Below, piece by piece: positions 55,725-64,000 of a stretch of 64,000 nt of DNA; the first letter of the stretch is position 1; the number at the start of each line of letters is the position of its first letter. The stretch spans positions 1-64,000 of the forward strand of contig NC_007712.1 of assembly GCF_000010085.1 (NCBI RefSeq), in the 5' to 3' direction. This stretch comes from Sodalis glossinidius str. 'morsitans'. Its GTDB lineage: Bacteria; Pseudomonadota; Gammaproteobacteria; Enterobacterales; Enterobacteriaceae. Below the pieces are notes generated by a model. It was not told the DNA's origin. It made no database searches and saw only the letters and a program-made list of their open reading frames with translations. A program made the position numbers and the translations under genes.

Positions 55725-56843
55725 ATGAACAAATCGGTTGTGAGAATGATGTTATCCCTCTGCGCTATCGCCGGGCTGTTGCTAGCGCCGTCCATTCAGG
55801 CGGAGCGTATCCGCGACCTCACCACGGTATTGGGCGTGAGGGAGAATGCGTTAATCGGCTACGGTCTGGTGGTGGGCCTGGACGGCACCGGCGACCAGAC
55901 CACCCAGACGCCGTTCACCACGCAAAGCTTGCGCAATATGCTTTCCCAACTGGGCGTTGCTGTGCCGACGGGAACCAACATGCAGTTGAAAAACGTCGCG
56001 GCGGTGATGGTAACGGCTAAATTGCCCGCTTTTGCCCGAGCCGGCCAGAAGATCGATGTGGTGGTCTCCTCGCTCGGCAGCGCCAAAAGTTTGCGCGGCG
56101 GGACGCTATTGATGACGCCGTTGAAGGGCGTGGATAACCAGGTTTATGCGCTGGCACAGGGCAATATACTGGTTTCCGGTTCCGGCGCGCAGGCGGGCGG
56201 CAATCGGGTGCAGGTGAATCAACTGAACGGCGGACGTATCAGCGGCGGCGCCATCGTCGAGCGTAGCGTGCCGGCGGATTTTGCCGGCGGCAACGTTATT
56301 ATGCTGCAGTTGAATAACGACGACTTTTCGCTGGCGCAGCAAATAAGCGACGCCATCAATCGTCATTTCGGCCACCGTAGCGCGCTGCCGCTGGATAGCC
56401 GCACGATCAACGTCGCCGTGCCGCCCGACGGGCCGGGCAAAGTCCGTTTCCTGGCCAGCTTGCAAAATATCCCCATTACGCTCGGCCCTACCGATGCGGT
56501 GGTGGTGATCAATTCGCGTACCGGCTCGGTGGTGATGAACCGTGACGTGGTGCTGGGTAGTTGCGCCGTGGCCCATGGCGAGCTGACGGTCGAAGTCAAC
56601 CGGACCTACAAGGTCAGCCAGCCTGACACGCCTTTCGGCGGCGGGCGCACGGTGGTGGTGCCGGAAACCGCGATCAACGTGCGCAATGAAGGGGGCGCCC
56701 TGCAGCAAATCGACGCCGGCGCGAACCTCAATGATGTTGTCAGCGCGCTAAACGGCATCGGCGCTACGCCGAATGATTTGATGGCAATTTTGCAGTCTAT
56801 GCAAAGCACCGGTTGTTTAAATGCCAAATTGGAAATCAACTAA
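55725..56843 (+). CDS. flgI: Flagellar P-ring protein FlgI
   Basis: Periplasmic P-ring subunit, 372 residues with a signal peptide (MMLSLCAIAGLLLAPSIQAE). The family motifs IRDLTTVLGVRENALIGYGL, VVGLDGTGDQTTQTPFTTQS and GANLNDVVSALNGIGATPND are present. Its stop overlaps the flgJ start by one base (TAATG). Confidence 0.95.
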   Translation: MNKSVVRMMLSLCAIAGLLLAPSIQAERIRDLTTVLGVRENALIGYGLVVGLDGTGDQTTQTPFTTQSLRNMLSQLGVAVPTGTNMQLKNVAAVMVTAKLPAFARAGQKIDVVVSSLGSAKSLRGGTLLMTPLKGVDNQVYALAQGNILVSGSGAQAGGNRVQVNQLNGGRISGGAIVERSVPADFAGGNVIMLQLNNDDFSLAQQISDAINRHFGHRSALPLDSRTINVAVPPDGPGKVRFLASLQNIPITLGPTDAVVVINSRTGSVVMNRDVVLGSCAVAHGELTVEVNRTYKVSQPDTPFGGGRTVVVPETAINVRNEGGALQQIDAGANLNDVVSALNGIGATPNDLMAILQSMQSTGCLNAKLEIN

Positions 56844-57760
56844 TGAGTGACGGCACCGCATTGTTCGGCTCCACGCTGGATTTTTCCCAACTGGAGGCCA
56901 TGAAAATCCGCGCCGCGCAGGCATCGCGTCAGGGGGTCGCGGACGCAGCGCACCAGGTCGAGGGGCTATTTGTGGACATGATGCTCAAGAGCATGCGCGC
57001 CGCGCTCCCGCAGGAGGGGCTGCTGACCAGCACCCAGACCCAGCTCTATACCTCGCTGTACGACCAGCAGCTGGCTCAGGATCTGACGGCCCGCGGCGTG
57101 GGGCTGGCCCAGGCCCTGCGCAGACAGCTCGGTGGCGATGATGCGCCAGCCGCCCAGCCGGCGCCGAGGCCGGTGTACCAGGGTATCGACCCGCGATTGC
57201 GGCCGCCGCCGGTGCAACTTACCGTTGATGGCCTGGCGTTCCCACCCGAGGCGTACGTCGACGCGCCGTGGGAATGGCAGACCGATACCGACGGCTTTAT
57301 TGCTCGCATTACGGCACCGGCTCAGCAAGCGGCACGCGATAGCGGGCTTCCCCATCAGCTCATCGTGGCGCAGGCGGCGCTGGAATCGGGGTGGGGCGCT
57401 CGGGAAATCAAAACCGCTCACGGTGCGCCGAGCCACAATTTGTTTGGCATTAAAGCGGATGCCGGCTGGCTGGGCGAAAGCACGCAAATTACTACGACCG
57501 AATGGGTGGACGGGGTCATGCAGAAGGTGAAGGCGAAATTTCGCGTCTATGCCTCTTATGGCGAGGCGCTGCGGGATTATACACGGTTGCTGACGGAAAA
57601 CCCCCGTTATCGACGGGTCATGCAGGCCCGCACGCCGGAACAGGCGGCCCGATCGCTGCAATCCTCCGGCTATGCCACCGATCCGCATTATGCCGACAAA
57701 TTGATCACTATCATCGCGCAATTGAAAACGGTTGGGCAGCGCGCGCAGGCGGCCTATTAG
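56843..57760 (+). CDS. flgJ: Flagellar rod-assembly protein and muramidase FlgJ
   Basis: FlgJ caps the rod and opens the peptidoglycan. The 305-residue protein has the N-terminal rod-cap domain (QVEGLFVDMMLKSMRAALPQ) and the C-terminal glucosaminidase domain, with the catalytic Glu in AQAALESGWGAREIKTAHG. The ATG at 56843 overlaps the flgI stop; an in-frame start inside flgI lacks support. Intact. Confidence 0.94.
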   Translation: MSDGTALFGSTLDFSQLEAMKIRAAQASRQGVADAAHQVEGLFVDMMLKSMRAALPQEGLLTSTQTQLYTSLYDQQLAQDLTARGVGLAQALRRQLGGDDAPAAQPAPRPVYQGIDPRLRPPPVQLTVDGLAFPPEAYVDAPWEWQTDTDGFIARITAPAQQAARDSGLPHQLIVAQAALESGWGAREIKTAHGAPSHNLFGIKADAGWLGESTQITTTEWVDGVMQKVKAKFRVYASYGEALRDYTRLLTENPRYRRVMQARTPEQAARSLQSSGYATDPHYADKLITIIAQLKTVGQRAQAAY

Positions 57761-57891
57761 CACGATCTCGCCACTCTTTTCTGACCGGCGCGCTTGAGTT
57801 TTTTCCCCGCCGGCCGATAGGAAAATAAGCCCTCGCCGGTCATCAACGCTTTGGCTGGCCGGCCACATTCTGACCAGGAGCAAGTACCCTT

Positions 57892-59562
57892 ATGCTAAAC
57901 CTTTATTATATTGCCAGCAGCGGTTTGCAAACCGGACAGCAGGCGCTGAGCGTCATCGGCAACAACCTCGCCAACGCCACCAACCCCTATTACAGCCGGC
58001 AAAACATTATCTTGGGCGCTGCGGGGGGAAGAGTGACCTCAACGGGCCATATCGGCAACGGCGTGCGCGTGGAGGGGGTTGCCCGCGCTTTCGATGAATA
58101 TGCCAATGAGCGGGTGCGGGGGACGGAAACGTTGCTGCGGGCCAGCAGCGCGCATTATGACAAGATGAGTTCGCTGGATCTGGAGTTCAGCAGAACCGAC
58201 AACGGCATTGATACCAAGCTCAACAGCTTGTTCAATGCGCTGAAGGACATCAGCACAGTGCCGAAGAACAGTAACTACCGCAGTAGTGCGTTTACGGCCC
58301 TTAAAGAACTGACCGGACGCTTCAATAAACTCAGCGATGAGCTCAGCAAACAAGAGCAGAAAAATAATCAGGACATCCGGCAGTCGGTTAACAACATCAA
58401 TCAATTGACTGGCCAGCTGGCAAGTTTGAATCGGGAGATTAGCAACCGACAGAGCATTGACGGGGGCGGCGCCTACGATCTGCTGGACAGGCGTGATGCA
58501 CTGTTACAGGCGCTGAGCCAGCAAACCGGCATCAACACGCAGATTGACAGTCGCACCGGGGCGGTCAACGTCACGTTGAGTAATGGTCATATGCTGGTGA
58601 GCGGCGACAAGGCCAACGCGCTGGAAGTCACGACCGATAATAACAACCCGGGGCGCCAAGTGATTGCCTATCGCGATGCCGAGAACGCCATTATCCCTCT
58701 ACAGGATAGCCTACTGGACAAGGGCGTTCTGGGCGGACTACTGGCGTTTCACAATCAGGACCTGCCGGAAATCCGTGACCGGTTAAATGAGCTGGCGCTG
58801 CATTTAAGTAATCGCTTCAACCAGGTGAACAAGCAAGGCTATGACGATAACGGCAAAGAGGGTGAGGACCTATTCAGCTACGCGTTACCCAACTCCATCG
58901 CCAACGGGAGAAACCAAGGCGAAGCCAGCCTTTCGGTGACCGGACTCAACACCGACCCAGACGCTGTTGGCGGGGTAGCGAAACCGCAGGACTATACCCT
59001 GCGTTTCGAGAACGGCACGTGGCAGGTCAAGGGTACCGCTGACGGCAGAAAGGTAGAATCTACTTTCGTCGACGACAAACTGACGTTCGAGGGGGTCACG
59101 GTAGCGGTGGAGGGTGATCCGCAAGAGGGTGATAGCTACCAATTAAATCCGTTTAACGGTATTGCCGACAGCGTGGCGGTGAGCATCAAAAACGGCGATG
59201 AGATTGCCGCCGCCAGCAAAAAAGAGCCACAAGATACAGACGGCAAAGAGACGGGCAACAACGGTAATAGCATTGCGCTCGGCAATATCCAGCATGAGAA
59301 ATTAATCAATGGCGCCACGCTGAGTGATGCCTATGCCGGCCTGATTGGCTATGTCGGTACCACCACCCTCAATTTAAGGGAAACGTCCAGCTCGCAGGAA
59401 AAAGCTTTCCAGGACGCCTACGTGGAGCGTAGCGAGAAAACCGGGGTTAATCTCAACCAAGAATACGTTCAAATGGAAATGTTCCGGCAGTATTACAATG
59501 CCAGCGCCCAGGTGCTGCAAACCGCTAATTCACTGCTGGATACCCTGCTTACTATCCGCTAA
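57892..59562 (+). CDS. flgK: Hook-filament junction protein FlgK (HAP1)
   Basis: 556 residues. N-motif ASSGLQTGQQALSVIGNNLA with NATNPYYSRQN, C-motif GVNLNQEYVQMEMFRQYYNA with QTANSLLDTLLTIR. CAGGAGCAAG precedes the ATG. It is preceded by a 131-base gap that may hold a sigma28 promoter (not resolved). Intact. Confidence 0.94.
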   Translation: MLNLYYIASSGLQTGQQALSVIGNNLANATNPYYSRQNIILGAAGGRVTSTGHIGNGVRVEGVARAFDEYANERVRGTETLLRASSAHYDKMSSLDLEFSRTDNGIDTKLNSLFNALKDISTVPKNSNYRSSAFTALKELTGRFNKLSDELSKQEQKNNQDIRQSVNNINQLTGQLASLNREISNRQSIDGGGAYDLLDRRDALLQALSQQTGINTQIDSRTGAVNVTLSNGHMLVSGDKANALEVTTDNNNPGRQVIAYRDAENAIIPLQDSLLDKGVLGGLLAFHNQDLPEIRDRLNELALHLSNRFNQVNKQGYDDNGKEGEDLFSYALPNSIANGRNQGEASLSVTGLNTDPDAVGGVAKPQDYTLRFENGTWQVKGTADGRKVESTFVDDKLTFEGVTVAVEGDPQEGDSYQLNPFNGIADSVAVSIKNGDEIAAASKKEPQDTDGKETGNNGNSIALGNIQHEKLINGATLSDAYAGLIGYVGTTTLNLRETSSSQEKAFQDAYVERSEKTGVNLNQEYVQMEMFRQYYNASAQVLQTANSLLDTLLTIR

Positions 59563-59618
59563 ATCGCCACCACGTGACCCAATTGCCGGCATTATGGCAG
59601 CCATTGACGAGGTAAATA

Positions 59619-60560
59619 ATGAATCTCAGCACCCACTATATGTATCAACAGCAAACCCAGTTCATCATGAGCTCCGCGTCACGCTTTAATGATGTGGCCA
59701 TGCGTTTGAGCGCCAGCAGCCGGGTATTGCGCCCGTCCGATGATCCCGCCGCGGCGATGGACGCGGTGACTTACCGTAACGCCCTGGCGCAGTTGAATTA
59801 TTACAGCGGCACGCGCGGTTATGCCCGGGCCGTGCTAACGAAAGAGGGCGATACGCTGCAAACGGTCACCAATACGCTCTCCGCCATCAATGCCAAAATC
59901 ATGGCCATCCAGAAACCGGCGGGGGGGGATCTCGCGCCGATAATTCAGGAGTTGGAGGGCCTGCGCGACGATCTCCTCGCCAGCGCTAACGTTCAGGACA
60001 CCAGCGGAAATTATATCTTTGCCGGCTATAAAGCCGATGTGAAGCCTTTTCAAAAGGTGCAGGGCAGCGATGATATTGTTTATCAGGGCGGCGCTACCGC
60101 CATCGGCCAGCAGGTAGACGAAGGCCGGGAGATGAAAATTGGCCATATCGGCAGCGATATTTTCAATGTCGAGGGTCAGGATACGGTTTTCAAAAAACTG
60201 GATGCGCTCATCGGCGCGCTAAAGAGCGATGCGGGTAATGGCGGGGGCGGCGCGTGGCCCGGCGAGGACCTGAAAGCGGTAATGGACGCCGCCCGAAGCG
60301 CGGTGAGAAAGACAGAAGATAACGTCGGTAATGCGCAGGTGGTTTCCGGTCTTAACCTGCAACTGCTCGACCATCTTGACGCTGCCGGCGTAAGCCAACA
60401 CGAGGGGATCACCGATCGGCTGCAGCAGGGTCTGGGGCAGGATACGGGTTCGCAAATAGCCTTGGTGACGGAGCTGAGCTTATCCAAAGTCGCGATGGAC
60501 TCCACAATGATGGTCTTTCAGATGATGAATGAACTGTCGTTATTCAACAAAATCAAGTAA
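59619..60560 (+). CDS. flgL: Hook-filament junction protein FlgL (HAP3)
   Basis: 313 residues, close to the 317 of E. coli. N-motif MRLSASSRVLRPSDDPAAAM, C-terminal TELSLSKVAMDSTMMVFQMM. A GACGAGGTA site precedes the ATG. It forms an operon with flgK and converges on fliR. Intact. Confidence 0.93.
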   Translation: MNLSTHYMYQQQTQFIMSSASRFNDVAMRLSASSRVLRPSDDPAAAMDAVTYRNALAQLNYYSGTRGYARAVLTKEGDTLQTVTNTLSAINAKIMAIQKPAGGDLAPIIQELEGLRDDLLASANVQDTSGNYIFAGYKADVKPFQKVQGSDDIVYQGGATAIGQQVDEGREMKIGHIGSDIFNVEGQDTVFKKLDALIGALKSDAGNGGGGAWPGEDLKAVMDAARSAVRKTEDNVGNAQVVSGLNLQLLDHLDAAGVSQHEGITDRLQQGLGQDTGSQIALVTELSLSKVAMDSTMMVFQMMNELSLFNKIK

Positions 60561-60579
60561 GTATCCGCTTAGGCTACTT

Positions 60580-60612
60580 CCGGCGCCGAGACGTTTTCGT
60601 GCCGGTTTTTTT
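60580..60612. terminator. Terminator between convergent flgL and fliR
   Basis: CCGGC (60580-60584) and GCCGG (60601-60605), with the inner ACG/CGT pairs over TTTT, form a hairpin followed by TTTTTTT. Its end touches the fliR stop, so it serves mainly flgKL. Confidence 0.8.
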
Positions 60613-61399
60613 ATGCCTGCTGGCCGCCGACCATGGTGGTCAGTATGGCGGAGAGATGTTGAAAAAGCGTGGTAAATAGCCCTTCGGCGAAGGTTGCCAA
60701 CAGCGGCATGACCAGCATCAGCGCCAGCAGTCCGCCGCCGAGCGTTAGAGGAAAGCCAATGACAAACACGGAGAATTGCGGTGTTAATCGGTTCAGCACC
60801 CCCAGGGTAATATTGAGCAACAGCAGCAGCGTCATTGCCGGCAGCGCCAGCATCAGACCGCAGGAAAACAACAGGCCGACGGCGCGCGCCAGCGCCAGGA
60901 AACTTTCGCCGTTAAGCGGCAGCGGCGCGATAGGGAGCAGTTGAAAACTGTCGACCAGGGCATCAATCATGACCAGGTGAGCGTCGAGAGAGAGGAACAG
61001 CAAGAGCAACAGAAGATTTAACAGGCGGGCAATAATGGGGGAGTTCGGCCCGCTAAAGGGGTCGAAAAAGGTGGCGAACGAGAGTCCCATCTGCAAACCG
61101 ATCACTTCGCCGGCGAAGCGCACGGTGCTAAAGGCGAGCTGTAGCGTCAGCCCCACGATTACGCCAATGAGAAGCTGCGCCATGATAAGCCACAGCCCCG
61201 CCACGGAAACCAGGGGGGTAGCCACCGGCTCCAGCCCGGGGGCAATCAGCAGCGTAATGAGCACAGCCAGGCCGATTTTCACCTTTTTCGCGATGATTTT
61301 TTCGCTGAGCAGCGGCGCGCTGACAAAAAGCCCCAGTAAACGCGCCAGCGGCCAGAAATGCGGGCCGATGGCGCTCGGCAGGGCGGTCAAGTCCAGCAT
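60611..61399 (-). CDS. fliR: Flagellar export apparatus protein FliR
   Basis: 262-residue membrane protein of the export gate with about six helices (PHFWPLARLLGLFVSAPLLS, then LITLLIAPGL). MGLSFATFFDPFSGPNSPII is diagnostic. Last gene of fliMNOPQR. Intact. Confidence 0.94.
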   Translation of the reverse strand: MLDLTALPSAIGPHFWPLARLLGLFVSAPLLSEKIIAKKVKIGLAVLITLLIAPGLEPVATPLVSVAGLWLIMAQLLIGVIVGLTLQLAFSTVRFAGEVIGLQMGLSFATFFDPFSGPNSPIIARLLNLLLLLLFLSLDAHLVMIDALVDSFQLLPIAPLPLNGESFLALARAVGLLFSCGLMLALPAMTLLLLLNITLGVLNRLTPQFSVFVIGFPLTLGGGLLALMLVMPLLATFAEGLFTTLFQHLSAILTTMVGGQQA

Positions 61400-61406
61400 A
61401 GTTTCC

Positions 61407-61676
61407 TTACACTATCGAATAGGGCAACTGGCTGAACAGCGTACGCACATAATCCAGCAGCAGGCTGAGCATCCAGGGGCCGGCGATAACCAGAGAGATA
61501 ATGACCGCCAGAATTTTCGGGATGAACGACAGCGTCATCTCGTTAATCTGAGTGGACGCCTGCAGCAGGCTTACCAGTAAGCCCGTGACCATGGCGGCCA
61601 ATAGCGGAGGCGTGGAGAGCGCCAACCCGACTTTCATTGCGTCAAAACCCAGCGTCATTACGGCTTCCGGCGTCAT
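61407..61676 (-). CDS. fliQ: Flagellar export apparatus protein FliQ
   Basis: 89 residues, two helices. MTPEAVMTLGFDAMKVGLAL and ATMVTGLLVSLLQASTQINE-like VTGLLVSLLQASTQINEMTL are clear family features. It lies seven bases before fliR. Intact. Confidence 0.94.
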   Translation of the reverse strand: MTPEAVMTLGFDAMKVGLALSTPPLLAAMVTGLLVSLLQASTQINEMTLSFIPKILAVIISLVIAGPWMLSLLLDYVRTLFSQLPYSIV

Positions 61677-61694
61677 GGCACGGCCTCGTATCGG

Positions 61695-62498
61695 TTAACT
61701 GAAAAAGCTTTGGGCGAGTGACCCCAGCAAGAGTTGCCAGCCGTCCACCATCACGAACAGCATGAGTTTGAACGGCAGCGATACCGTCGTAGGCGGTAGC
61801 ATCATCATGCCCAGCGCCATCAGGACGCTGGCGATGACCAAATCGATAATCAAAAACGGAATAAACAGCGTGAAACCGATCTGAAAGGCGGTTTTGAGTT
61901 CGCTGGTGACAAATGCCGGCAGCAGGATTTGCATCGGCACCTGCTCAGGACCGGCGAACGCCGCCTGTTTGCCCAGGCGGGCGTAAAGCGATAAATCCGT
62001 TTCCCGCGTTTGGGTCAGCATAAACTGGCGCAGCGGCTGCGCCGCCCGCTCTATTGCCGTGTCCATATCAATCTGGTCCTGGGAAAATGGCAGGTAGGCA
62101 TCGCGGTAAATACTGTCCAGCACCGGCGACATCACAAAAAAGGTCAGACATAATGCTAGCCCGAGCAAAATCTGATTGGGCGGGGCGGAGGGCGTGCCCA
62201 GCGCATTGCGCAGGATACTCAGCACGATAATGATGCGGGTAAATCCCGACATCAGCAGCAGCGCCGCCGGTAAAAAAGTGAGCGAGGTCAGCAATACCAG
62301 CGTTTGTACCGGCAGCGACCAGCGCTGGCCGCCGTCGGGTAGGGGATGCATCTGTATGAGCCCCTGCTGTGCGGCGTGGGCGGCCTGAAAAGGCAGTAGT
62401 ATTATCAGTAACGGCAGCGCCAGCAGCACAAGCGGCCACACGCCGCGAGCCGGCCCGCGCCGCATGCCGCGCGGAGCACGCTGAATCGGCATGCTCAT
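61695..62498 (-). CDS. fliP: Flagellar export apparatus protein FliP
   Basis: 267 residues. A signal-like leader with Arg-rich start (ending AAHAAQQG) precedes the core helices, with TRIIIVLSILRNALGTPSAP and PFKLMLFVMVDGWQLLLGSL. The leader is about 20 residues longer than in E. coli FliP (245). It overlaps fliO by four bases. Intact. Confidence 0.94.
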   Translation of the reverse strand: MSMPIQRAPRGMRRGPARGVWPLVLLALPLLIILLPFQAAHAAQQGLIQMHPLPDGGQRWSLPVQTLVLLTSLTFLPAALLLMSGFTRIIIVLSILRNALGTPSAPPNQILLGLALCLTFFVMSPVLDSIYRDAYLPFSQDQIDMDTAIERAAQPLRQFMLTQTRETDLSLYARLGKQAAFAGPEQVPMQILLPAFVTSELKTAFQIGFTLFIPFLIIDLVIASVLMALGMMMLPPTTVSLPFKLMLFVMVDGWQLLLGSLAQSFFS

Positions 62499-62869
62499 GT
62501 CGTCTCCCGCGATTGGCGCTCGCGCGCGAGCAGCGTCCGGAACGTTGGCGGCGGCTCGTCGGGCGCGTCGTCGCCGGCGGGCAGGGTATGCAGGTGCGTT
62601 ATTCGCCCCGGCGTGACGCCGAGCACCAGCCAGTGCTCCCCGGCCTCCACTACCACCACCCGTTCGCGGTTGCCGAGGGAGCAGCCGGCACGGACTTTGA
62701 GCAGCGGCTGGCCGCCGTGGCGGGGCGCAGAAAAGCCAAAGCGCCGCGCCAGTTTGAGTAGCACGAGGATCAGCAGCAATACCGCCCCCAGCGATCCGGC
62801 CACGTTGAAAAGTACGGTGCCGTGGCCGCTGTCATGCGCGACCGGCGGCTGTAGTGTGGTCTGTTTCAT
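62495..62869 (-). CDS. fliO: Flagellar export chaperone FliO
   Basis: 124 residues with one membrane helix (NVAGSLGAVLLLILVLLKLA) and a cytoplasmic domain with GNRERVVVVEAGEHWLVLGV. The start directly abuts the fliN stop (TAAATG). Similarity in this family is low but the position between fliN and fliP decides the call. Confidence 0.9.
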   Translation of the reverse strand: MKQTTLQPPVAHDSGHGTVLFNVAGSLGAVLLLILVLLKLARRFGFSAPRHGGQPLLKVRAGCSLGNRERVVVVEAGEHWLVLGVTPGRITHLHTLPAGDDAPDEPPPTFRTLLARERQSRETT

Positions 62870-63274
62870 TTATCGGCTCAACCGGCGCATACGTTCGGCG
62901 GGCGTAACAATATCGGCGATGCGCACGCCGTATTGTTCTCCCATTACGACGACTTCGCCGCGGGCGATCAGGTAACCGTTTATCAGAATATCCAGCGGTT
63001 CGCCCGCCTGTCCTTCCAAAGGCACTACCGCGTCCTGGCTCAGGTGCAGCAGTTCGCGAATGGTCATGCGGGTCCGCCCCAATTCGACGGTCATTTTCAC
63101 CGGAATATCCAGAATCAGGCTGAGATCTTCCGTCAGCGGCGATCCCCCTTCGGTGGTGGAAGCAGGGGGGAATTCCGGCCTGCTCGGTGCCGGGCATGCT
63201 GTATCGCCAAGGCTTTGCCCGTCGGTTTCGTGCAAGGGCGCCTCGTCGCCGGGCGTGTGTGGGGTATCACTCAT
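62870..63274 (-). CDS. fliN: Flagellar motor switch protein FliN
   Basis: 134 residues. The C-terminal SpoA domain is conserved (LILDIPVKMTVELGRTRMTI, then GYLIARGEVVVMGEQYGVRI). It overlaps the end of fliM by eight bases. Together with FliM and FliG it forms the C-ring. Intact. Confidence 0.95.
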   Translation of the reverse strand: MSDTPHTPGDEAPLHETDGQSLGDTACPAPSRPEFPPASTTEGGSPLTEDLSLILDIPVKMTVELGRTRMTIRELLHLSQDAVVPLEGQAGEPLDILINGYLIARGEVVVMGEQYGVRIADIVTPAERMRRLSR

Positions 63275-64000
63275 GAGGAATGTCCTTATTGTTTAATTGG
63301 TCAATGCCTTGATTAATCACGTGTTCTACTCGCAATGCATACCGCCCGTTCAGGCTGCCGTAGTTGCCGAGGAAGACCGGGACACCATCAACGCAGGCGG
63401 TGAGCCGATCGGGGCGCGGGATCGGCAGGATATCGCCCCGCCGCAGCTCCATGACCCGCGATAGGCATAGAGGCAGGTCGGCAAAACGGGCGACAAGCTC
63501 CAGTTCGGTACCCTGCAACTGTCTGGCCAGATTTTGGCGCCAATGGCCCTGATCCTGCCGAATATGCTCCGGCAGTGGCTTACTTAAGATCTCGTACAGC
63601 GGCTCCAGGGCGGCCTGCGAGAAAACAATGGCAAACTCCCCCTGCATGGCGCCGATAGCGACCCGAAACGGCGAAATCACGACCATTTCGCCATCGCTAA
63701 AGCCTGTAAACCGGCAGGACGTTTCCGCGGTGATGAATTCCGGCTCTAGCGGATGTAACCCCAACCAGGCGTCGCCATAGGCCTGTAGCATCAGCTTCAG
63801 CAAACGGTCGATAACACGCTGTTCCGCCGGGGTAAATGCCCGTTCCTGCGCGTCGGGCAGCCGCCCGCTGCCGCCGAAAAGCGTGTCGAGCGTGGTAAAG
63901 ATAAGCCCCGGCGTGAAGGCGAAGAGCGTGTTGCCCCGCAGCGGTTTCAGGTCGATCAGATTTAGACTGGCGGGAGGACGGAGCTGGGCGGCGAATTCCC
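63267..64000 (-). CDS. fliM: Flagellar motor switch protein FliM (partial, 5' end outside window)
   Basis: The frame is open from the right edge of the window to TGA at 63267. It shows LNLIDLKPLRGNTLFAFTPG and TLDTLFGGSGRLPDAQERAF, TPAEQRVIDRLLKLMLQAYG, then the SpoA-like C-terminal part GTELELVARFADLPLCLSRV and RPDRLTACVDGVPVFLGNYG. The first 85 or so residues, including the CheY-binding EIDALL motif, are not visible. Confidence 0.93.
   Translation of the reverse strand, partial: EFAAQLRPPASLNLIDLKPLRGNTLFAFTPGLIFTTLDTLFGGSGRLPDAQERAFTPAEQRVIDRLLKLMLQAYGDAWLGLHPLEPEFITAETSCRFTGFSDGEMVVISPFRVAIGAMQGEFAIVFSQAALEPLYEILSKPLPEHIRQDQGHWRQNLARQLQGTELELVARFADLPLCLSRVMELRRGDILPIPRPDRLTACVDGVPVFLGNYGSLNGRYALRVEHVINQGIDQLNNKDIPHE

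Overview
The window reads as the start of an enterobacterial chromosome (dnaA-dnaN-recF-gyrB) from an insect symbiont of the Sodalis type. Gene content, protein similarity to E. coli by recall and local order (dnaA-dnaN-recF-gyrB-yidA-dgo-yidQ-ibpA-ibpB, ghrB-glyQ-glyS-yiaF, mtlA-mtlD-mtlR, eptB-tRNA-Pro) all fit Enterobacterales. Many genes carry frameshifts, nonsense codons or deletions while few insertion sequences are present, which resembles Sodalis glossinidius. That species call is from memory and was not tested by alignment.

Region by region: (1) 1-6.1 kb is an intact replication block. (2) 6.3-16.0 kb is a ruined yidA and galactonate (dgo) locus. All five dgo genes are broken, and dgoD holds an IS903-type element plus a 173-bp IS-derived remnant, each with target duplications. 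Two DgoR-type operators survive. Between dgoA and dgoD lie a broken Rpn-type nuclease gene and an intact, orphan type III secretion needle-tip (IpaD/SipD family) gene. (3) 16.0-17.3 kb is a degraded gene for an ankyrin-repeat protein with an F-box-like N-terminus, of the effector type. (4) 17.4-19.1 kb holds yidQ (broken), ibpA (intact, sigma32 promoter and ROSE-type thermometer) and ibpB (nonsense). (5) 19.2-26.6 kb holds broken avtA, ghrB and yiaF around intact glyQS and a membrane permease gene. (6) 26.6-31.9 kb holds the intact mannitol operon with four CRP sites, then sodA. (7) 32.0-40.5 kb is a graveyard (fdhD, mdfA, wecH, a cupin gene, a nitroreductase gene, a small alarmone hydrolase gene, ohr, eptB) with intact mdtG and ohrR and a possible 30-residue membrane peptide. 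(8) A tRNA-Pro(CGG) gene is followed by a long upstream region for flhDC. (9) 41.7-64.0 kb is a flagellar supercluster: flhDC, motAB, flhBA, flgNMA, flgBCDEFGHIJ, flgKL and fliRQPONM (fliM runs off the end). It is nearly all intact; only flhE is broken, and no chemotaxis genes sit between motB and flhB.

How the parts work together: replication, translation (glyQS), mannitol uptake and oxidation, superoxide defence and the flagellar export apparatus are retained. Catabolism of galactonate, lipid A and ECA modification and several stress functions are lost. The contrast between flagellar preservation and decay elsewhere, and the two host-interaction genes (tip protein, F-box/ankyrin protein) flanking the dgo wreck, are the most notable features.
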